A model generated the notes under the pieces. It was not told the origin of the DNA. It was given only the letters and a program-made list of their open reading frames with translations, and did not search any database. A DNA stretch of 64,000 nt, from NCBI RefSeq assembly GCF_028858725.1, contig NC_084773.1, forward strand, positions 21,832,850 to 21,896,849, written 5' to 3'. This document shows positions 1 through 13,530 of the stretch, one piece after another. The position numbers were made by a program, and so were the translations under genes. Position 1 is the stretch's first letter. Each line of letters begins with the position of its first letter. Origin of the DNA: Colius striatus (lineage: Eukaryota; Chordata; Aves; Coliiformes; Coliidae).

Positions 1-3000
1 CACATGGAGATTTCTTTTCTAGGGAAAAAAATCACAATAATTTAGCCTAAAAGCTGAGTCTGCCACCAAGGAACTGAAATTGCTTGCACAAGAGTGTGCA
101 TTTGCTTGTCACCACCCCTTACACCCCTTTGCATGAGCGGGGCTGGCTCATAAACTGGCCATAAGCCACCCTTTGGTTTAACAAGCAGCAGGAGCTGCCC
201 AGCTCCCCCTGCACAGGGCTCAGCCACCACCACAGCTCTAAGGCTATCCCTTCTCTTTCCAGGGGAGGCAGAAAGGCTTTGTTGTGTCTTTGCACAGGTT
301 CCACCAACCAATGAAACAGATGATTTACCTCTCTTCTGCTTGAAACACCATGGGTTTTGGAGGGAACAGAGCAGGAGAGTATTCACACCCTGGAAGGCAA
401 CAGGAAGGGAAGATTGCTGCTGGCATTTACTGACCTGCAATGCTGCTGTTTAACATCCTGACAATGAGCCAACCTCTCTCTTCCAGAGCAGTCAGCCCCT
501 CTGCTCTTCCCTCTCTTTCCCCAGCATGTTCCCTCCCATCCTCCCCCTGCCCTCTGCCCTCACAAGCTGTGTCACCCCATGCAATGCTGCACTGGGACAG
601 GTACCTGCACTGAGCCCTGAGGCCAGCAGCTCCTGGGGGGGTGCAGAGGGCTCTGTGCCAGGATGGGGACCTGCAGCCAAACCTGCGGGAAGGAGATCAA
701 CAGAAGTGACACCCAGAAATACTCCCAAAGCACAGCTGCGAACTGCAAGGAAGAGGTGCCCAGGAACCCTGCACATAGCGTGTCTGGTCTCTGACACAGC
801 ATGTGACACTCCAGAGGAGGAGATCTTCCCCAGTGCTGAGGTGTGCAGACAGTGTGACCCTGGCAGCAGCCCTGGCAGGCACAGCCACCCCACAGCAGAG
901 ATGATGGAGGGGCTGCAGCCTTTGGGGCTGGTGGGCAGGAGCAACAGGGAAGGCAGGAGGCTGGAAAGCAGCACACAGCTGCAGAGAGATCAAAGACAAG
1001 TCCTAGGCTGCCTGCCTTCTCACATCTTTCTCCTCATCCACTGCTTCGAAACAGTGGAAAGAGGAGAAAAAGAAAGGGTGTGATCTCCCAAGGGAATTTG
1101 TTCAGGCAGATCTGCCCAGCTCAGTGCTCTTACCAAAATCCTTTGCCTAAGTTATTTTGGTGCTGAACAGTCTCCTCATAGATTTGAGGCTCACTCAGAA
1201 AACAGTCTCCTGTGCACCAGCACTCTCCTAATCATCTGGAATAGTCACTGCTGTGTCCCATGTCTCCCAGCACACTGTGCTGCTGCGTCCTTTGCTCTGG
1301 AGGACGGGGCAGAGCCCAGCACCACCGGCTGCTGCCCTTCCTGGCAAGCCCTGACCCCCGGCCCTTGGGCAACCTGACCACAAAAGAGAGGATGTTCTGA
1401 CGCTGCTGTTGCAAAACCAGCTTTTCAGAGCATTGCCTTCCAGCACATCATGGCAAACAGCAGCACCAAACTGTCCCCTGGAGCCCTCAGCAGCCAACTC
1501 CCATCCCAGGCTTGTCCAGAGAGCGAGGCTGCAGCAGCGCCCCGTGCCCCAGGAGCAGCCGGTGCTGCCCGTACCTGGCGTGTCGGGGAGAGGAGCAGCA
1601 GCGTGGTCTGGGCTCCCACAGCTCAGCAGATCCTCCTTCCTGCTCAGAGAAACACATGCAGAAACCATCACAAACCCGCCCTGTTGTGGAGCCAGGCAGG
1701 CTGTGCAGGGAAGCCTTAGATCAGCCTGTGTCAGAACAGCAGCACCAGCAAGGGGAGTGTGATTCTCAGCAGAGGAAATGAGAAGAAAGTGGTCTGGTCT
1801 ACCACAGAGGGGAATCAGAGGAAAGCAAATGCATGGCAGTGAGCAGTGGAGCCCATGAGGATGGGTTCCCTTCAGATTTGTCTCTTGCTGATGAAGCCTT
1901 ATCAAATAAACAACCCTCAAGCCTTGTTTCCTCTGCAGAGATGTGCAACATCTGCCTCCTGCTCACTCCCTCACCACAGCATTTCCAGAAGAAAAAATCC
2001 CCACATTTTAGAGGCTCACCTCATCAACTCACGTTTCTCCATCGCTGCTCAAGGATGCAGTTGCCATTGGCTTGAGAAATGGGTGCTTGGGGCTGGAAAT
2101 ACCAGGTCAGTTGAGGAAGTTGCATCAGCGAGGGCTGCTCACACCCAGCTTGGGGGGGCCAGGGAACAGAGAGGCACATCTGCAAACATCACCAGAGTGC
2201 TGGGGCCTCTCAAAGCACCATCCTCACCTAACTCAGATGTAAGCTCTCCACTGCTTCAAATAGAGCTGCTTGGACAGCTATGTGCCAGCATGCAACACCC
2301 ACAGAGGTAACACCTAAACACTGGCGTTACTGCAGTTCAGAGAATTGCTTCCCTCCCTTTCCCTGCCTGCACACCTGCACATCCAGCCTTATTTCTTAAG
2401 GGACAGAGGCACATGCAGCACATTCCCTGGTGCCTCTGTCAGCCTTTCTTCCTCTCTCCATCCCCATCTAGTGAGCCTGAAACCTCTGGCCAGCTACTTC
2501 CCTCTGCCCAAGGAGGTAAAAGCCGGGATGCTCCACAGTCGGCAAAGTTTGGCCAATTCCTTTAGGAGGCAAATCCAGCAGATTCAGCTCTCCCCAAGGA
2601 AAACCTGAGCCTGGGCCAGGCAGATGATGCTCCTGGAGCCTAGGTCGAGGGAGAAGGAGGATGCTCCCGGGTTCACTAGATGGTGCTGTCGGTCCAGGAA
2701 CACTCGCTCCTGGAGGCAGGATCACTCTCCCTCACCCATCTGTTATGATAACCTAAACAAACTATTCTTTTTCTTCTTCTTGTGGCTCTCCGGATCAAGT
2801 TTTTCCCTACAGTGCAACCCCAATGGCATGAAATTATCATGGAAAAAGCAATTAAGAGCATAAATCTGTCCCATGCTCCAAAGAAAGCTATTGATGGCCC
2901 TGGGTCATGTCCTGCAGAGGCTCAGCACCTAGTGCAGGGTGCAGGAGAGGGGATGCAAAGCCCTCCTGACCTCTGGGGTCAGTGGGGACCTTCGGGCCTC

Positions 3001-6000
3001 ATGTCTGTCTTAAACACGTGATGAAAGATCTGAAAGTTTGGCTTCTTTCAGAACCAGAAGAAGCTGCCTGTTTCCAGGGGGAGCAAAGTGTCAGTCAAAT
3101 AGGCTTTGCACTTTGTGTCATCAACAAAACTCTGCACTGTGAACTGGAAAAGTCAAAGTTTGAACTGTTCTGATGGCACTGAAATCCCCCTTGTGCAGCT
3201 CCCACAGCCTCCCAATCCAATAGTGAGCCAAACCAAAGTTCCAGGGAAGTAATTCCAGTCTGAACATGTTTTAGGCTGTCATATGTATTACCAACATCTA
3301 TTTCTTATTCAAAGCTCCTAGGAGCACACCTATTCCTTACTCACCTTTAGGAAAGGTTGCTTTCACCTACTTTAACAAGCCTGCAGAAAAGACTTTACAA
3401 AATAAGGACTATTTCTCAAGAGTTCTAAGCAGGAGAAGTTCAAGCCCTCAATCCTTAGTACACACACTCAAAGAGATTTTCTACAGCCCCTGCACCAACC
3501 AGCTGCCTTTAAACCATCCAAGGCAAAATCAGGAGTGCCTACATCTGGGGTTTTCCCCCTCTCTGTTTTCTAAACCAAGGAGAAAGCACCCAGTCATTAG
3601 TGGCCAGCATCAGTTCATTTGCAATGTCGATAGTTCATTAGTGATGTTCCTAAGAAGGAGCAGGCACAGCCAGGTCAGGGCATCAGTGGAGGTGAAGCAC
3701 ACACCGAGCACTGGGGACTGACAGTGCTGAGGACACCCCAGATCTTCCCTGGAAGGTGCCAGCGATGCCACACAGCACTGAAAGGTGCAAACCACCACCT
3801 CCTCTCCTGCCTCTGGTCACGATCCGCTGGCTCAGCAGCTCTGGAAACCATGCCAACAACATAGATTGACCAAAAAAAAGGCAGCATTTAGTGCTGGGTC
3901 CCTCCAATATTTATTTTTACTATAAAAGGAGAAAGGGTCTGTAGATGACACATGGGTTAGCTGATTTGGTTACACAAGGAACTGGGAAAGCAGAGTGTTA
4001 TGTTTTCAAGTGCCCCTTTCTGCTTTTGACAGCTCAGATTCTTTTCCAGCTTCACCTCAGGCTACACGAGCTGTTCTGCCTCCAGACCTGGAGCTGTGCT
4101 ATTTTGAGTGCTGTTAAGCACAGTCTCACTACCAGGTGCGGCTCATCTCAGAGCATCTCCATCCAATGACACCTCCAAAAGCTTGCCAGTAAACCCAGCT
4201 CCCTGGTGTCTGCATATTCAAAGATGCTGTTCCCAAAGGAGGAAAGCTGCACTTGTGGCCACTTGGGTGTGGAAAGGAAACCCAGTGGGGTCCAGCTGAG
4301 GGTTTCCTTCATCTCTCTTGAGCCATGAGCACACCACTGAACCCAGCAGCTCCTTTCTGTTTCTCCTCCCCTGGATTTTCCAGGCCAGACACTTTGCCAT
4401 CATTAAGTTTCCTTTTCCTAATGACAACCTGGCAGTGCTGGAGAGCAACCCAGGGCCTGGTGCAGCAGATTCCAGCTCTGCTTCCAGCAGACATCGGGCA
4501 CAAAGCCTCAGAGGGTTACTGTTATTATTTTACAAAGACTACTGAACAATAAAAAAAAGACAGCCTCAAAAGCAATAACAGTAAAAGGGAGAGGACCAAG
4601 GGTTTAATCCAAAGCAGCACTGAGCAATCTGGGAGCTTTGCCTCAGCTCCATCTACTTTATGAACTGGAGATTGGAGCCAAGCTGCAAAACATGTAACAT
4701 GGGTTCCCAGCCAGAAACCTGAAGCTGCCCAGAGCTGTCCCAGACCACCTGCAACGGCAGGGTGAGCAACAAATACCCTCCTTGTAACACAAGAGATGGG
4801 AGGATGGCATGAAAGCACAGGGAGTGAAAACTCAGGGAGCAAAGGAGCTTCACTCTCAGCAGCCACACAGCCCTGGCCCCAGCACAGATCTCCCCATGCT
4901 ACAGCAAACCTCGGACACGTGGCCATGGCACATCTGAGCAGCCCACCTCTGCCAGAGCCTCACCCCGTCACTTAGGGGACACCGCCAGCTCCTGCTCCTG
5001 TCACCAGGAACTTTTACAGCTTATTTACTCTGAAAAGGAAGGATTTGTGCCCATGCCAGACCCATCTGAGATTTACCCTTGTTTTGAGCCTCTGTAGCTG
5101 CAGGGCAGAGCAGCTCAGCCCTTGGCCTTTGCTGGGGGCTTCACTTCTGGATATGTTCCTCCCAACACACAACCTGGCCCTAGCCCCTTTAAGCCTGGTT
5201 TTGTTCTGCCCTGCTCATCAGAGATGTGCAAAGTGATCCCTTTCTCCACGCATCAGTTCTCAAAGCATCTGCATACACACTACCATGGGAAAAGCAACAA
5301 GCTGAATGTCAGAATGGGGCTTTTGATTGTTCTGCTTGGGATGGGGAAGGGCATTTGCAAACAAGACCGTGGCAAAACAGATATGAACACACAATGTACA
5401 GATTTACATTTCTTTATCTGTGGAGAAACTGCTGGAAAATGTTGCCCTTCTGCTTACAATCACTGTGCCCAAATCAACAGACCCAGCAGGGCTTCAGGCT
5501 GCTTCTTATCACCAAGGGACAAGGGTGGTTGCTCTTGCCCTTGACTCGCCCTGACACTTGAGGAAGGACAAGGCAACTGTGGCTATGACTGCACACCCCA
5601 GCCTCCTCAGCTCTCCCCTGCCCTGCCAGGATGAGCTGTTGAATCCCACCTCACTGAGTTGGCCTTCACCAGAAGCAGAGCCCACCTGCCCCTCTCCTCA
5701 AGCATCACTCCCTGCAGCACAGGAGCTGTGGCTCCGAGGGCTCAGCTGCCTTTGCCAGCTCTGCACCACAGCCCTTTGGAGGCTCTGACATGCTCTGCTT
5801 GTTTTCTTCAGAGGTGGGCAACTTTCCCCCCCTTCATATCTCAGTAGTAGGGCTTAAATGATGAAAGATGTCAGTCTTTCAAGTGATAAAGCTTTCTCAC
5901 CAAATTCTTCTTCTCATTACAAAAAACAAGGGAAAGAAAAATATTTATTCAACCCCATGGCTATTAAAGTATCTATTTTTCTGGACTCTGGCACTGCTTT

Positions 6001-9000
6001 CCCTAAAGGCTGAGCGTTTTCTTCATGAAATACCAGCATGTCTTGGGCATGACTTTAGAGAGCACTAGAAATAGTATGTGGAGGGAGAAGTACTGCTTTC
6101 TTCCACATATGGATACCAGTTCCAATGAGGGATTTGCACAGATATGATTCCTCTTGATCCTGCCATAGCTTGTTAGACCCTCTCTTACTTTTGCCTTCCA
6201 TCTGTTACATAGATGGCAATTCATTTTCTTCTACTCCCTATTTTTGGCCATCTTTTGCCTCAACTCGCTTGTAGCTCAGTCTCAGCTTCTCCTTCAGTCC
6301 CCCCAAGGCTCTGGTCCCCTCTTCCTCACTCAGTGCAAGCAAGTCTAGAAGTTTCTTGCCCATTGACACACCCCCATAGCCAAGCTGCCACCACAGCTTG
6401 AGGGATGAAGGGTTGCCTTAACACAAGGTGTGCACTGAGGGCTGCACCACGCTGTGAGCAGCACAGGCTTCTCTGGCACTGCTGAAGGCAACGCCAGAGC
6501 TCTCTCAAGAAAGCTCAGATTTGTGCACAAAGATCATCCAGCTACATCTGAGCAAGTGCCATGGTGTGGTTTGAACAAGGGCACAGTGTCACAGCCATTC
6601 ATGATCTATGGTGTATAGTCAGGGGAAGTCTATGAATATTAATTCATTGAGTTCTGCTGTCATAAATAGCCCCAGTCAGCCAACACCCATAAAAATACAA
6701 ATAGTCCAGTGTTAACTCTTGGAAAACTCCAGCAGGAAACTGGAACACGTTCACAAATCACCAGCATGGGCCCAACCCCAGCTGCAGTGACTGACTGCAG
6801 GCAGCTTTACCAAGGCAGACACACCAGCACCTCATGGGATTTGGCTCTTACATACTTCAAGGCAAAGAAAAACCTATTCGTTTTCCCTGCCTTCAACATC
6901 TCATCTTGCAGCTAGAAGGTCTCTTTTAGCAGAGCACAGCTTGCCATACAGAGCAGCTATCCATCTGAGACCCAGAAAAGCTTTGAAGCACAATTTAGAC
7001 ACAAAAATAAGCCACAGAAGCAGCAGCTGTGTCAGGGCTGGGCACACCAGACACTGCACCCCAAGAGCACAGAGGCAGGGGGCTGTGCAGGAGAAGGCTC
7101 CCTGGAGAGCAGCCAAGCTCCTGACACAGCCCAGAAGATGAGGGAGAAGTGCCCTGGCAGTGTCAGCATAACAGGGGATGGCAGAGGGATGATGCTCCAG
7201 CTGCAGCTTCCCCTCTGACACACACCTCTGGGCAGGTTTTGTTCCATGGCTGTGGATTGTCCAAGCTGAAATCCCCCAAAAGCTGTCTGTTCTGTTCCAT
7301 TGCCTTTATTTTACAGAGAGCATTTCCCCTCTTTCTCCCTTTTATCCCAAGCACAGTAATCAATAATTCTGTGCACTGATGTTTATCCTAAATGGAATTT
7401 CCCTTCTCCATTTAAACACCCGACCTGTACTTTCCACATTTCAGCTCCTCTCAGACACTGGTGAAATCACCTTGTTCCTATAACACGTTGCTAAATGGTC
7501 CTGGGTGCCTCATGTACACCAAACCACCACAAATTAGGTACTGGGTACTGGATATGCTCCAGCAGACATGAGAGCATCCGCATTCCTATGGAGTTATGAT
7601 GCACCCTCCAATGGCTGGATTTATATCCACATCCAAGCTAAATAAGTCATGTACCACAGTCCCTAAAACAGCTCACTTATCAGGCTTAGTGTGAATAATG
7701 ACATGTCATAATATTTGTCCAAGACACGTGGTTTATTTCTCTTTCAATAAATGAGGTCTACCAGAGAGGGAAAAAAGGAGGTAATGCTGCTTCTCAGTGT
7801 TACTGGGTGGAAATGGGCTTTGTATTGATGAGGGCTGCAGGAAAGCACTTGGACTTTGCTGTAAGGCAGCATCAGCAGACCTGGGCTCGCTGCAGCTCCC
7901 CAGATAATGCTGCAAAACTGCAGCAAAGCCTATGGAAGGGGCAGCCTCTGCCAAAGCCACCTCTGCCCTCCTGCTGCTGAGGGGAGCTCCCCCATGTACT
8001 GCCTCTGCTCTGCTCAGCTGCACCAACTGTGTTCAGCACAGGGAGGATTTGGGCAAAGCAGCCAGTGCTTCAGTCACAGGACCGTGGGCAGGCTGCAAGG
8101 ACACACACTGAGTTCAGACTGATGGATGAAATAGAAAATTCAGAGGAAAGTACCTGTAATGGTGTCATTTGTCAAGTAAAAAAACAGAACAAAACTGACA
8201 CAAAGTTTCAGCAATAACCACCAAGCTCTCACCTATGCTCCGAGACCCATCCTCAAGCTGTAAATCAGCCTGAGCAGCACAAAGCCCACTGGAGCCCTGA
8301 AAACACTGTCTCTTGACAGGATGTCTCTTCTCTTCCATGCCTGGGTGTCCTGCCACAGAGTCCTTCCCATCCCAGCACAGCAGGAGATGCTCAGGTTCAG
8401 AATGCCAGTGGCCACAGCAGCTGCAGCCGCAGAGGAAGGGCCGTGCTGTGCCCAGCCCCGAGCCCTGCGTGGCTGGCAGCAGGCAGCGAGCAGCCGGGGT
8501 CAGCGCTGCTCACACCACCCTGACTTGAGCCAGGGGTGTCAGGGGCCCAGGAGAGCAACACACCAGCTCAAGGTGTCCTGAAGAAAGCCCAACACACAGA
8601 TCACCCTGCTAAAGGCTGGGAGGGAATAACAAAACAGCTCGGACCACAGCAAGCCGCTCCTGACAGCCTGGACTCTCGTGGAATCAAGCCTTCTCCATGT
8701 TTAACAGACTGTAAGGGTTGGGAGGTCACTCTGGCTTTACAGAACGGGGCCACGGGGTTTACACATGATTTATCAGAGCAGACAGCATCTTTGCAGCTGC
8801 ACATTGCCGTGAGCAATGCTGCAGATGAAACATTCGCCCAGAGGACAGGGAGATGTGAAGCTCTCTTTTCATGTTACTATATTTGCCAGTCTCCTCAGCG
8901 CTGTTTTTCAGCAGCTGTCAGCACACTAAGCTGGGATATTAGGTGCTCACAAGCTTGTCATCTTTTCTTCTGACTTAAAGAAACACTGTTTTCACTTTAG

Positions 9001-12000
9001 GGCTGATGCTACCTGTGGGGCCCCTGGGAGCCCTTCAGCCAGCAGCGCCACAGGAACGCTGCTTGGCCATCAGCCCGACTTCCAGAATTGACATTCTGGG
9101 GGCAAAAAGGTGAGCAGTTCCACTGGAACGTGAACCCAGCCCAGTACTCAGCTTTTAGACAGCCACTGCCAGACAGAGTACCACCACAATAGGTCAGAGC
9201 AAGAACAGGACAGGGAAGAGCAGCTGAAACCTTCCACATGCAAAGCTCTCAGTGCTAGAAATAGGCATCTATATTCTGCCCTGGGTTACTAAGAGACTAA
9301 ACCCCCCTTCCAGGGCTTGAAAGGATCTTACATGCAGACATTAGGAGCCTCCTGGATGTGCCATAGCCAAGCAATATCGATCAACACTGCAAAAGAATCC
9401 GCTGCCCATCTTTGCCATGACATCACGCAAAGAGCAGCATCCTTTCTTATTTATGAGCGGTGAGAGGCATTGCTTTCCGTGCTTCAGCTGCCTCACACAA
9501 ACACTTCACACAGTGTTTTAGTCACACAAAGCCCAGCTTAGCCGAGTTCCCTTCAGAGAAGGACTGGGCTCCTGAGCCAGCCTTTCAACCATGCCACCTC
9601 TCTGCTGTGAAGCCTCCGGGTGGGGAAGGGGAAAACACATCAGCCATTCCTCGTGGGGAAGCAAAGGGCTTTGTGGCTGCCAGAGAAACAGCCCAGGTGA
9701 CCAGTCAGACGTCTGGCAGCCCCATCCCATGCGCTCTGCTCGTACCTCACAGCACTGCTCTGAGCTGTGGCTGCAACCTGCTGTACACTGGCAGTGGCTC
9801 TGGGTCCCCAGCTCGGAGCATTTCACTGGGCTGGGAGGGAAAGCATTAATCTGCTGCTGCATGTTTTGTGGTTAAAGGAAAGCTAATAACACAGGCAAGT
9901 TTGGGCCCCAGTTCTAATCAGCAGCACACCAGCTAGTTACATCTGATTATCAGATGACCCGGTTGGTTATGTCAGAAGCAATAAATCACAAAGAGACTCT
10001 CACTTGATAAGGAAAAGCCAAGCAAGGCTATTTTAAAATGAAAATCCAAAGGAATTTAGAGTGCTGGTGTGAGAGAGAAGGGCTGAGACTGAACGGAGAT
10101 ACAAACAAGCTAAACGGGGCCACTCCAAAACTGCCCTCCCGTGCCTTCAGCAGAGCAGGAGCAACATCCCAGGAGGCACTCAAAGCTGCTTTTCCTCAGA
10201 TCAGGTCTGGCACTGCTCAGGGGGTGGTGAGGCTCAGTGCTGCACCCATGCACCACGTCCCTGGGGTGGGCAGGATGAGGTCTGTTGAAGCATCCCAGCT
10301 ACTCCAGTACCTCACAAGCTTTTTTTCCCCCCTCTAATCTGAGGCAGGACACAGCATTTGCTCAACATTTTCAATGTAGCTTTGCCCACAGCTGTAAGAA
10401 TGTCATTAAGAGGGTACTTCAAACCACATCACATGAAACACAGCTGTAGATGTCTCCTGTGATACCTGTGCACTGGTATCATTAAACACAGTGTTAGAAA
10501 CAGAAGCTCTTCAGTCCTTGAGGTGTCTTAACGTGACATCATCTCCTCATGTCCCCCATTGACCTGTGACACCCTGCCAGGGGCAACCTCATCTCCTCAG
10601 ACATTGGGGACAACAGTATCCCACCACCCACAGCCAGACCCCCAGCTCTGAGCACAGCTCCTGCAACCCCAGCACCTGGGATGAACACTGATAGAGCATG
10701 AAGCAGCTCATCACCCAAATTAAAGGCAAAAGGGAGAGTTGCTGGGTGTAGACTCGGGATGGAAGGCAGTCCTACATGTTTTGCAACAGCTGAGCCCTCC
10801 TTTCCTGTCCTAACCTGGCCAAGCAAGAATCTCCACAAGGCAGGCTCTGGCCAGCCAATTCTTTCAATGCATCTCATCCATATCTGACCCCAGGACTGCA
10901 TTCACATCAGCAATTAAGCAGTGTCCGTTTTAGCTAAGTGCAGATGACAGGACTTTGTCTGCCATCAGTTACTAACAAAGCAACACCACTGCAGCCTCTG
11001 CACACCAGCAGCTTTTACATGGTGTCCCATTCACAGTCTTAAAGGACTCGGAAATAGATTTATTTATAGCATCTATGGGCAACAGAATATCCCTCCCCTC
11101 TCTCATTGCTACTTGAGACACTCACTAACTGCACGTTAACCACTTTGGGGTCACATTCTCCTCCTCCCACGCCGGGACACCAGAGCCCTGTGCTGGGGCA
11201 CAGGCAGCACGCAGAGCCCAGCCCAGGCTAAAGACAGCCAGTGACTCAGGCTGCTGGAAATGCCAGGGGAGAGGTGGGGCAGAGCCCACAGCTACCATGC
11301 TGTCCCCCCACAACGGCCCCATGGCTCAGGGCTGCCAACCGAGCCCCCAGGCACGGGGAGGGACAGGCACCGGGCTCCCAGAGTAAAGCCACACATGGGA
11401 TGGGGCGAGGAACCTCCAGCAGAGCAAATACCTTGTGTTGCACTCCTTGTCTGTCAGGGACAGTGCTGCTGGGAGCAGCTGTGCCTCCTAAATCGGGCTC
11501 TGGGTGCCAGCCAGGCAGGCACTGCTCTCCCTTCAGACAGCAGGCACTCACTTGTGCCGCCTCCGCTCGCAGCAGCAACACGTTCCCTCAGCCCAGAGCC
11601 AGGGGAAAATAGCTTATTCTGCAAAAAACACACTTCACAATCCATCTTGGAGTGCTCAGCCACCATAGCACTGGTGCTACAAAACTTCCTCAGCTGAGAC
11701 AGAGCCTTAAAGCCAGTACCCAAAGCCATGGAGCATGGAGGATTCTTCCCTTGCACGGGCAGCCCATGCTGGGTTTGGGCTGTTCCTGCTGCTGAGGAGC
11801 CAGTGCAGGCACAGGGCATGGCCATGGGAGGAGTGGGGGTCCAGAGCCCCACTGCAGGGCAGAGGCCAGCAGGCAGCTCACCCCAAACCAGTCTCTCTGT
11901 ACTCCCACACCCCACCAGCTCTGGGCACATTTTACCACCAGCAGCAGCTCCCAGGTGCATTTTAACCCTGCAGCAGTGCCTGCAGCTTCACTGACCCTGT

Positions 12001-13088
12001 GGGAAGGCAAAGGAGCAGGGCAGCCCCAGCCAAGGCACACAGGAACGAGGAGCTGCTGCTGCCCAAGGGCTTTCCAGCTCCTTTCAGCTGGATGAACGCA
12101 GCCAGGACAGGGCCAGTGGTGGGTGCTTCCCTCCAGAAGGAACCTGCCCAGACTTGAATCCACAAGCTCACAATCATAAACCTTTGCAGACTTTGTCACC
12201 TCTCCATAGGTGCCTCCTTTGCTTTTGCAGTAGCCCATGGGTTTGCACAGTTACTTCCCCACCCCCAGCTCTGCCCTTTGTCTCCCCACAGCAGCCACGG
12301 ATGGTTTTGGACAAGCTTCAGCCATGGATGTGTCACCCTGGGGCATCACCACATCTGCTTTCGCTGGAGCACAAATCCCAAGAACAACCCTTTCCAGACT
12401 GAGGTACCATCCTGACACTGCAAGAGCACCACAGGCAGCCTTCAACCCAGCAAACTCTCAGCCAGGCCCTTGTCAGCACAAGGTCTGAAGAAGAGTGAAT
12501 GTGCCCAAGAGACCTGTGAGGCCCCAGCTGAAGGAAAGAGCACAATCCCCTTTCTGCACTGCTTTATATCAAAGGGCTGGAACTAACCCATTGCAGTGCT
12601 GAAAGCTCCAGGCACCAAGCCACGTGGGTTTGATAAAGGCAGCCCTGCACAGGCACTGATGTTTTTGGAAGGCAGCAGCCTCCAGCAGCCAAAGCAGCTC
12701 CTCTCCCCGTGGCCCGGCAGCCCTGAAGCAGCCGCCTCCACCCGCAGCGGTGTGCAGACACCTCCAGGCACTCATCTCTGCTCCTCACAAGCTGTACGTT
12801 CCTCCCTCTCTACCCCTTCTTGCTTTTGCCATGTTGTACCTGCCCAAGAGGCGTGTTGGCACTGGCTGCTCGCTGCCAGCGTGTCAGAAGGGAAGAGCAG
12901 CAGCAGCAGAGCGGGTGCTGCCCATGTGCCACTGACAGGCTGTATCTGTGCCCAGGGTTCAAGCAGGAGGTGCCCCCACCATTATAGATCTGCTGGGTGA
13001 TCTCTTGGATTTCCTCGAGTGCCTCTGTATGAAAAAGGAATCCAAGCTGATACCATGAGGCTTCTGGAGGGACCCCAAGGCTCTCTAC
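1..13088. other. Upstream intergenic DNA, no gene recognised
   Basis: I see no supportable gene here. The many open frames of 60-230 codons on both strands are short, overlap one another, lack recognisable motifs and have no consistent splice framework. By synteny SSUH2 would be expected to the left of CAV3, but its cysteine-rich CxxCxGxG cluster was not seen in either strand. Composition is mixed, with GC-rich stretches (for example 11,200-12,900) and AT-rich ones (about 5,850-6,100 and 7,400-7,750). No CR1 fragment was clear enough to call. Confidence 0.6.
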
Positions 13089-13240
13089 CTGCTGCAGGAT
13101 GATGTGGCTTCTCTGATAACGAGACACAATTCCTGTCTCCCCTGAGCCACTTTGTTCACAGAATCTCCCTCATAAACAAGTATTTGTCTCAGGTCAGCAA
13201 GGGCTTTAACCCCAATTTGTGCATTGTTTCTCCCCACTGC
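13089..13240 (-). other. Exon-like patch of unknown identity
   Basis: Read on the minus strand, a plausible acceptor (pyrimidine-rich, ending GGGCAG) precedes 13240 and a plausible donor (CAG followed by GTAGAG) follows 13089. Between them 50 codons stay open, with a coiled-coil-like composition including the stretch IGVKALADLRQILVYEGD. Immediately downstream a different frame is open for about 60 codons (containing ILQQVESLGVPPEASWYQL), so a single exon would need a frameshift to use both. I do not recognise a family. It could be a real exon of an unidentified minus-strand gene, a decayed pseudogene, or chance. Confidence 0.2.
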
Positions 13241-13340
13241 CTGCCCATGCAAGGAGAAAACCCCACCCGTGCAGCTGGGCTGGGGGCTCCTCGTCCACCC
13301 CTGTGCCCCCAGCCACACATCCCCCCGCAGCATGACACGC

Positions 13341-13381
13341 TGGGGCTGTCCCCAGCAAAGCCCCTTTAAGGGACAGCCCCA
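13341..13381. repeat. 12-bp perfect inverted repeat upstream of CAV3
   Basis: Arms 13341-13352 (tggggctgtccc) and 13370-13381 (gggacagcccca) are exact reverse complements separated by 17 bases. The second arm overlaps the palindrome ccctttaaggg at 13362-13372, which resembles a CArG box with one mismatch. The element sits about 150-190 bases before the CAV3 start codon. Confidence 0.8.
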
Positions 13382-13404
13382 GGGCGGCTGCAGGAGGCAG
13401 GACA

Positions 13405-13439
13405 TTAATTTTAGCCTGGAGCCAGGCCAGGGGCAGCTG
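13405..13439 (+). promoter_or_regulatory. CAV3: MEF2-type site plus E-box in the CAV3 proximal promoter
   Basis: Positions 13405-13414 read ttaattttag, whose complement ctaaaattaa fits the MEF2 consensus YTAWWWWTAR exactly. Positions 13434-13439 are the E-box CAGCTG, a typical binding core for MyoD/myogenin factors. They lie 20 bases apart and about 90-125 bases before the start codon. Mammalian CAV3 is a muscle gene reported to be activated by myogenin through an E-box, so the pair is plausible muscle control. Binding here is inferred, and the transcription start is not known. Confidence 0.5.
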
Positions 13440-13530
13440 CTGTGGGCAGCGGGGGGGCCGGTGCTGCACCCCCTGCCCTCCCCAGCACAGCCCTGTACCA
13501 GCACGGGGCCAAGCTGCCGGCACAGCAGCC

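Noticed and set aside
5122-5544. 140-codon plus-strand open frame with many cysteines
   Set aside because: No recognisable domain, no splice context, and an overlapping frame is equally open. It is most likely chance.
1-13000. Search for SSUH2 exons expected by synteny
   Set aside because: No CxxCxGxG cysteine cluster or other SSUH2 motif was found. A faint resemblance of the patch near 13,040-13,130 to an SSUH2 segment (ILQQ...WYQ) is too weak to call.
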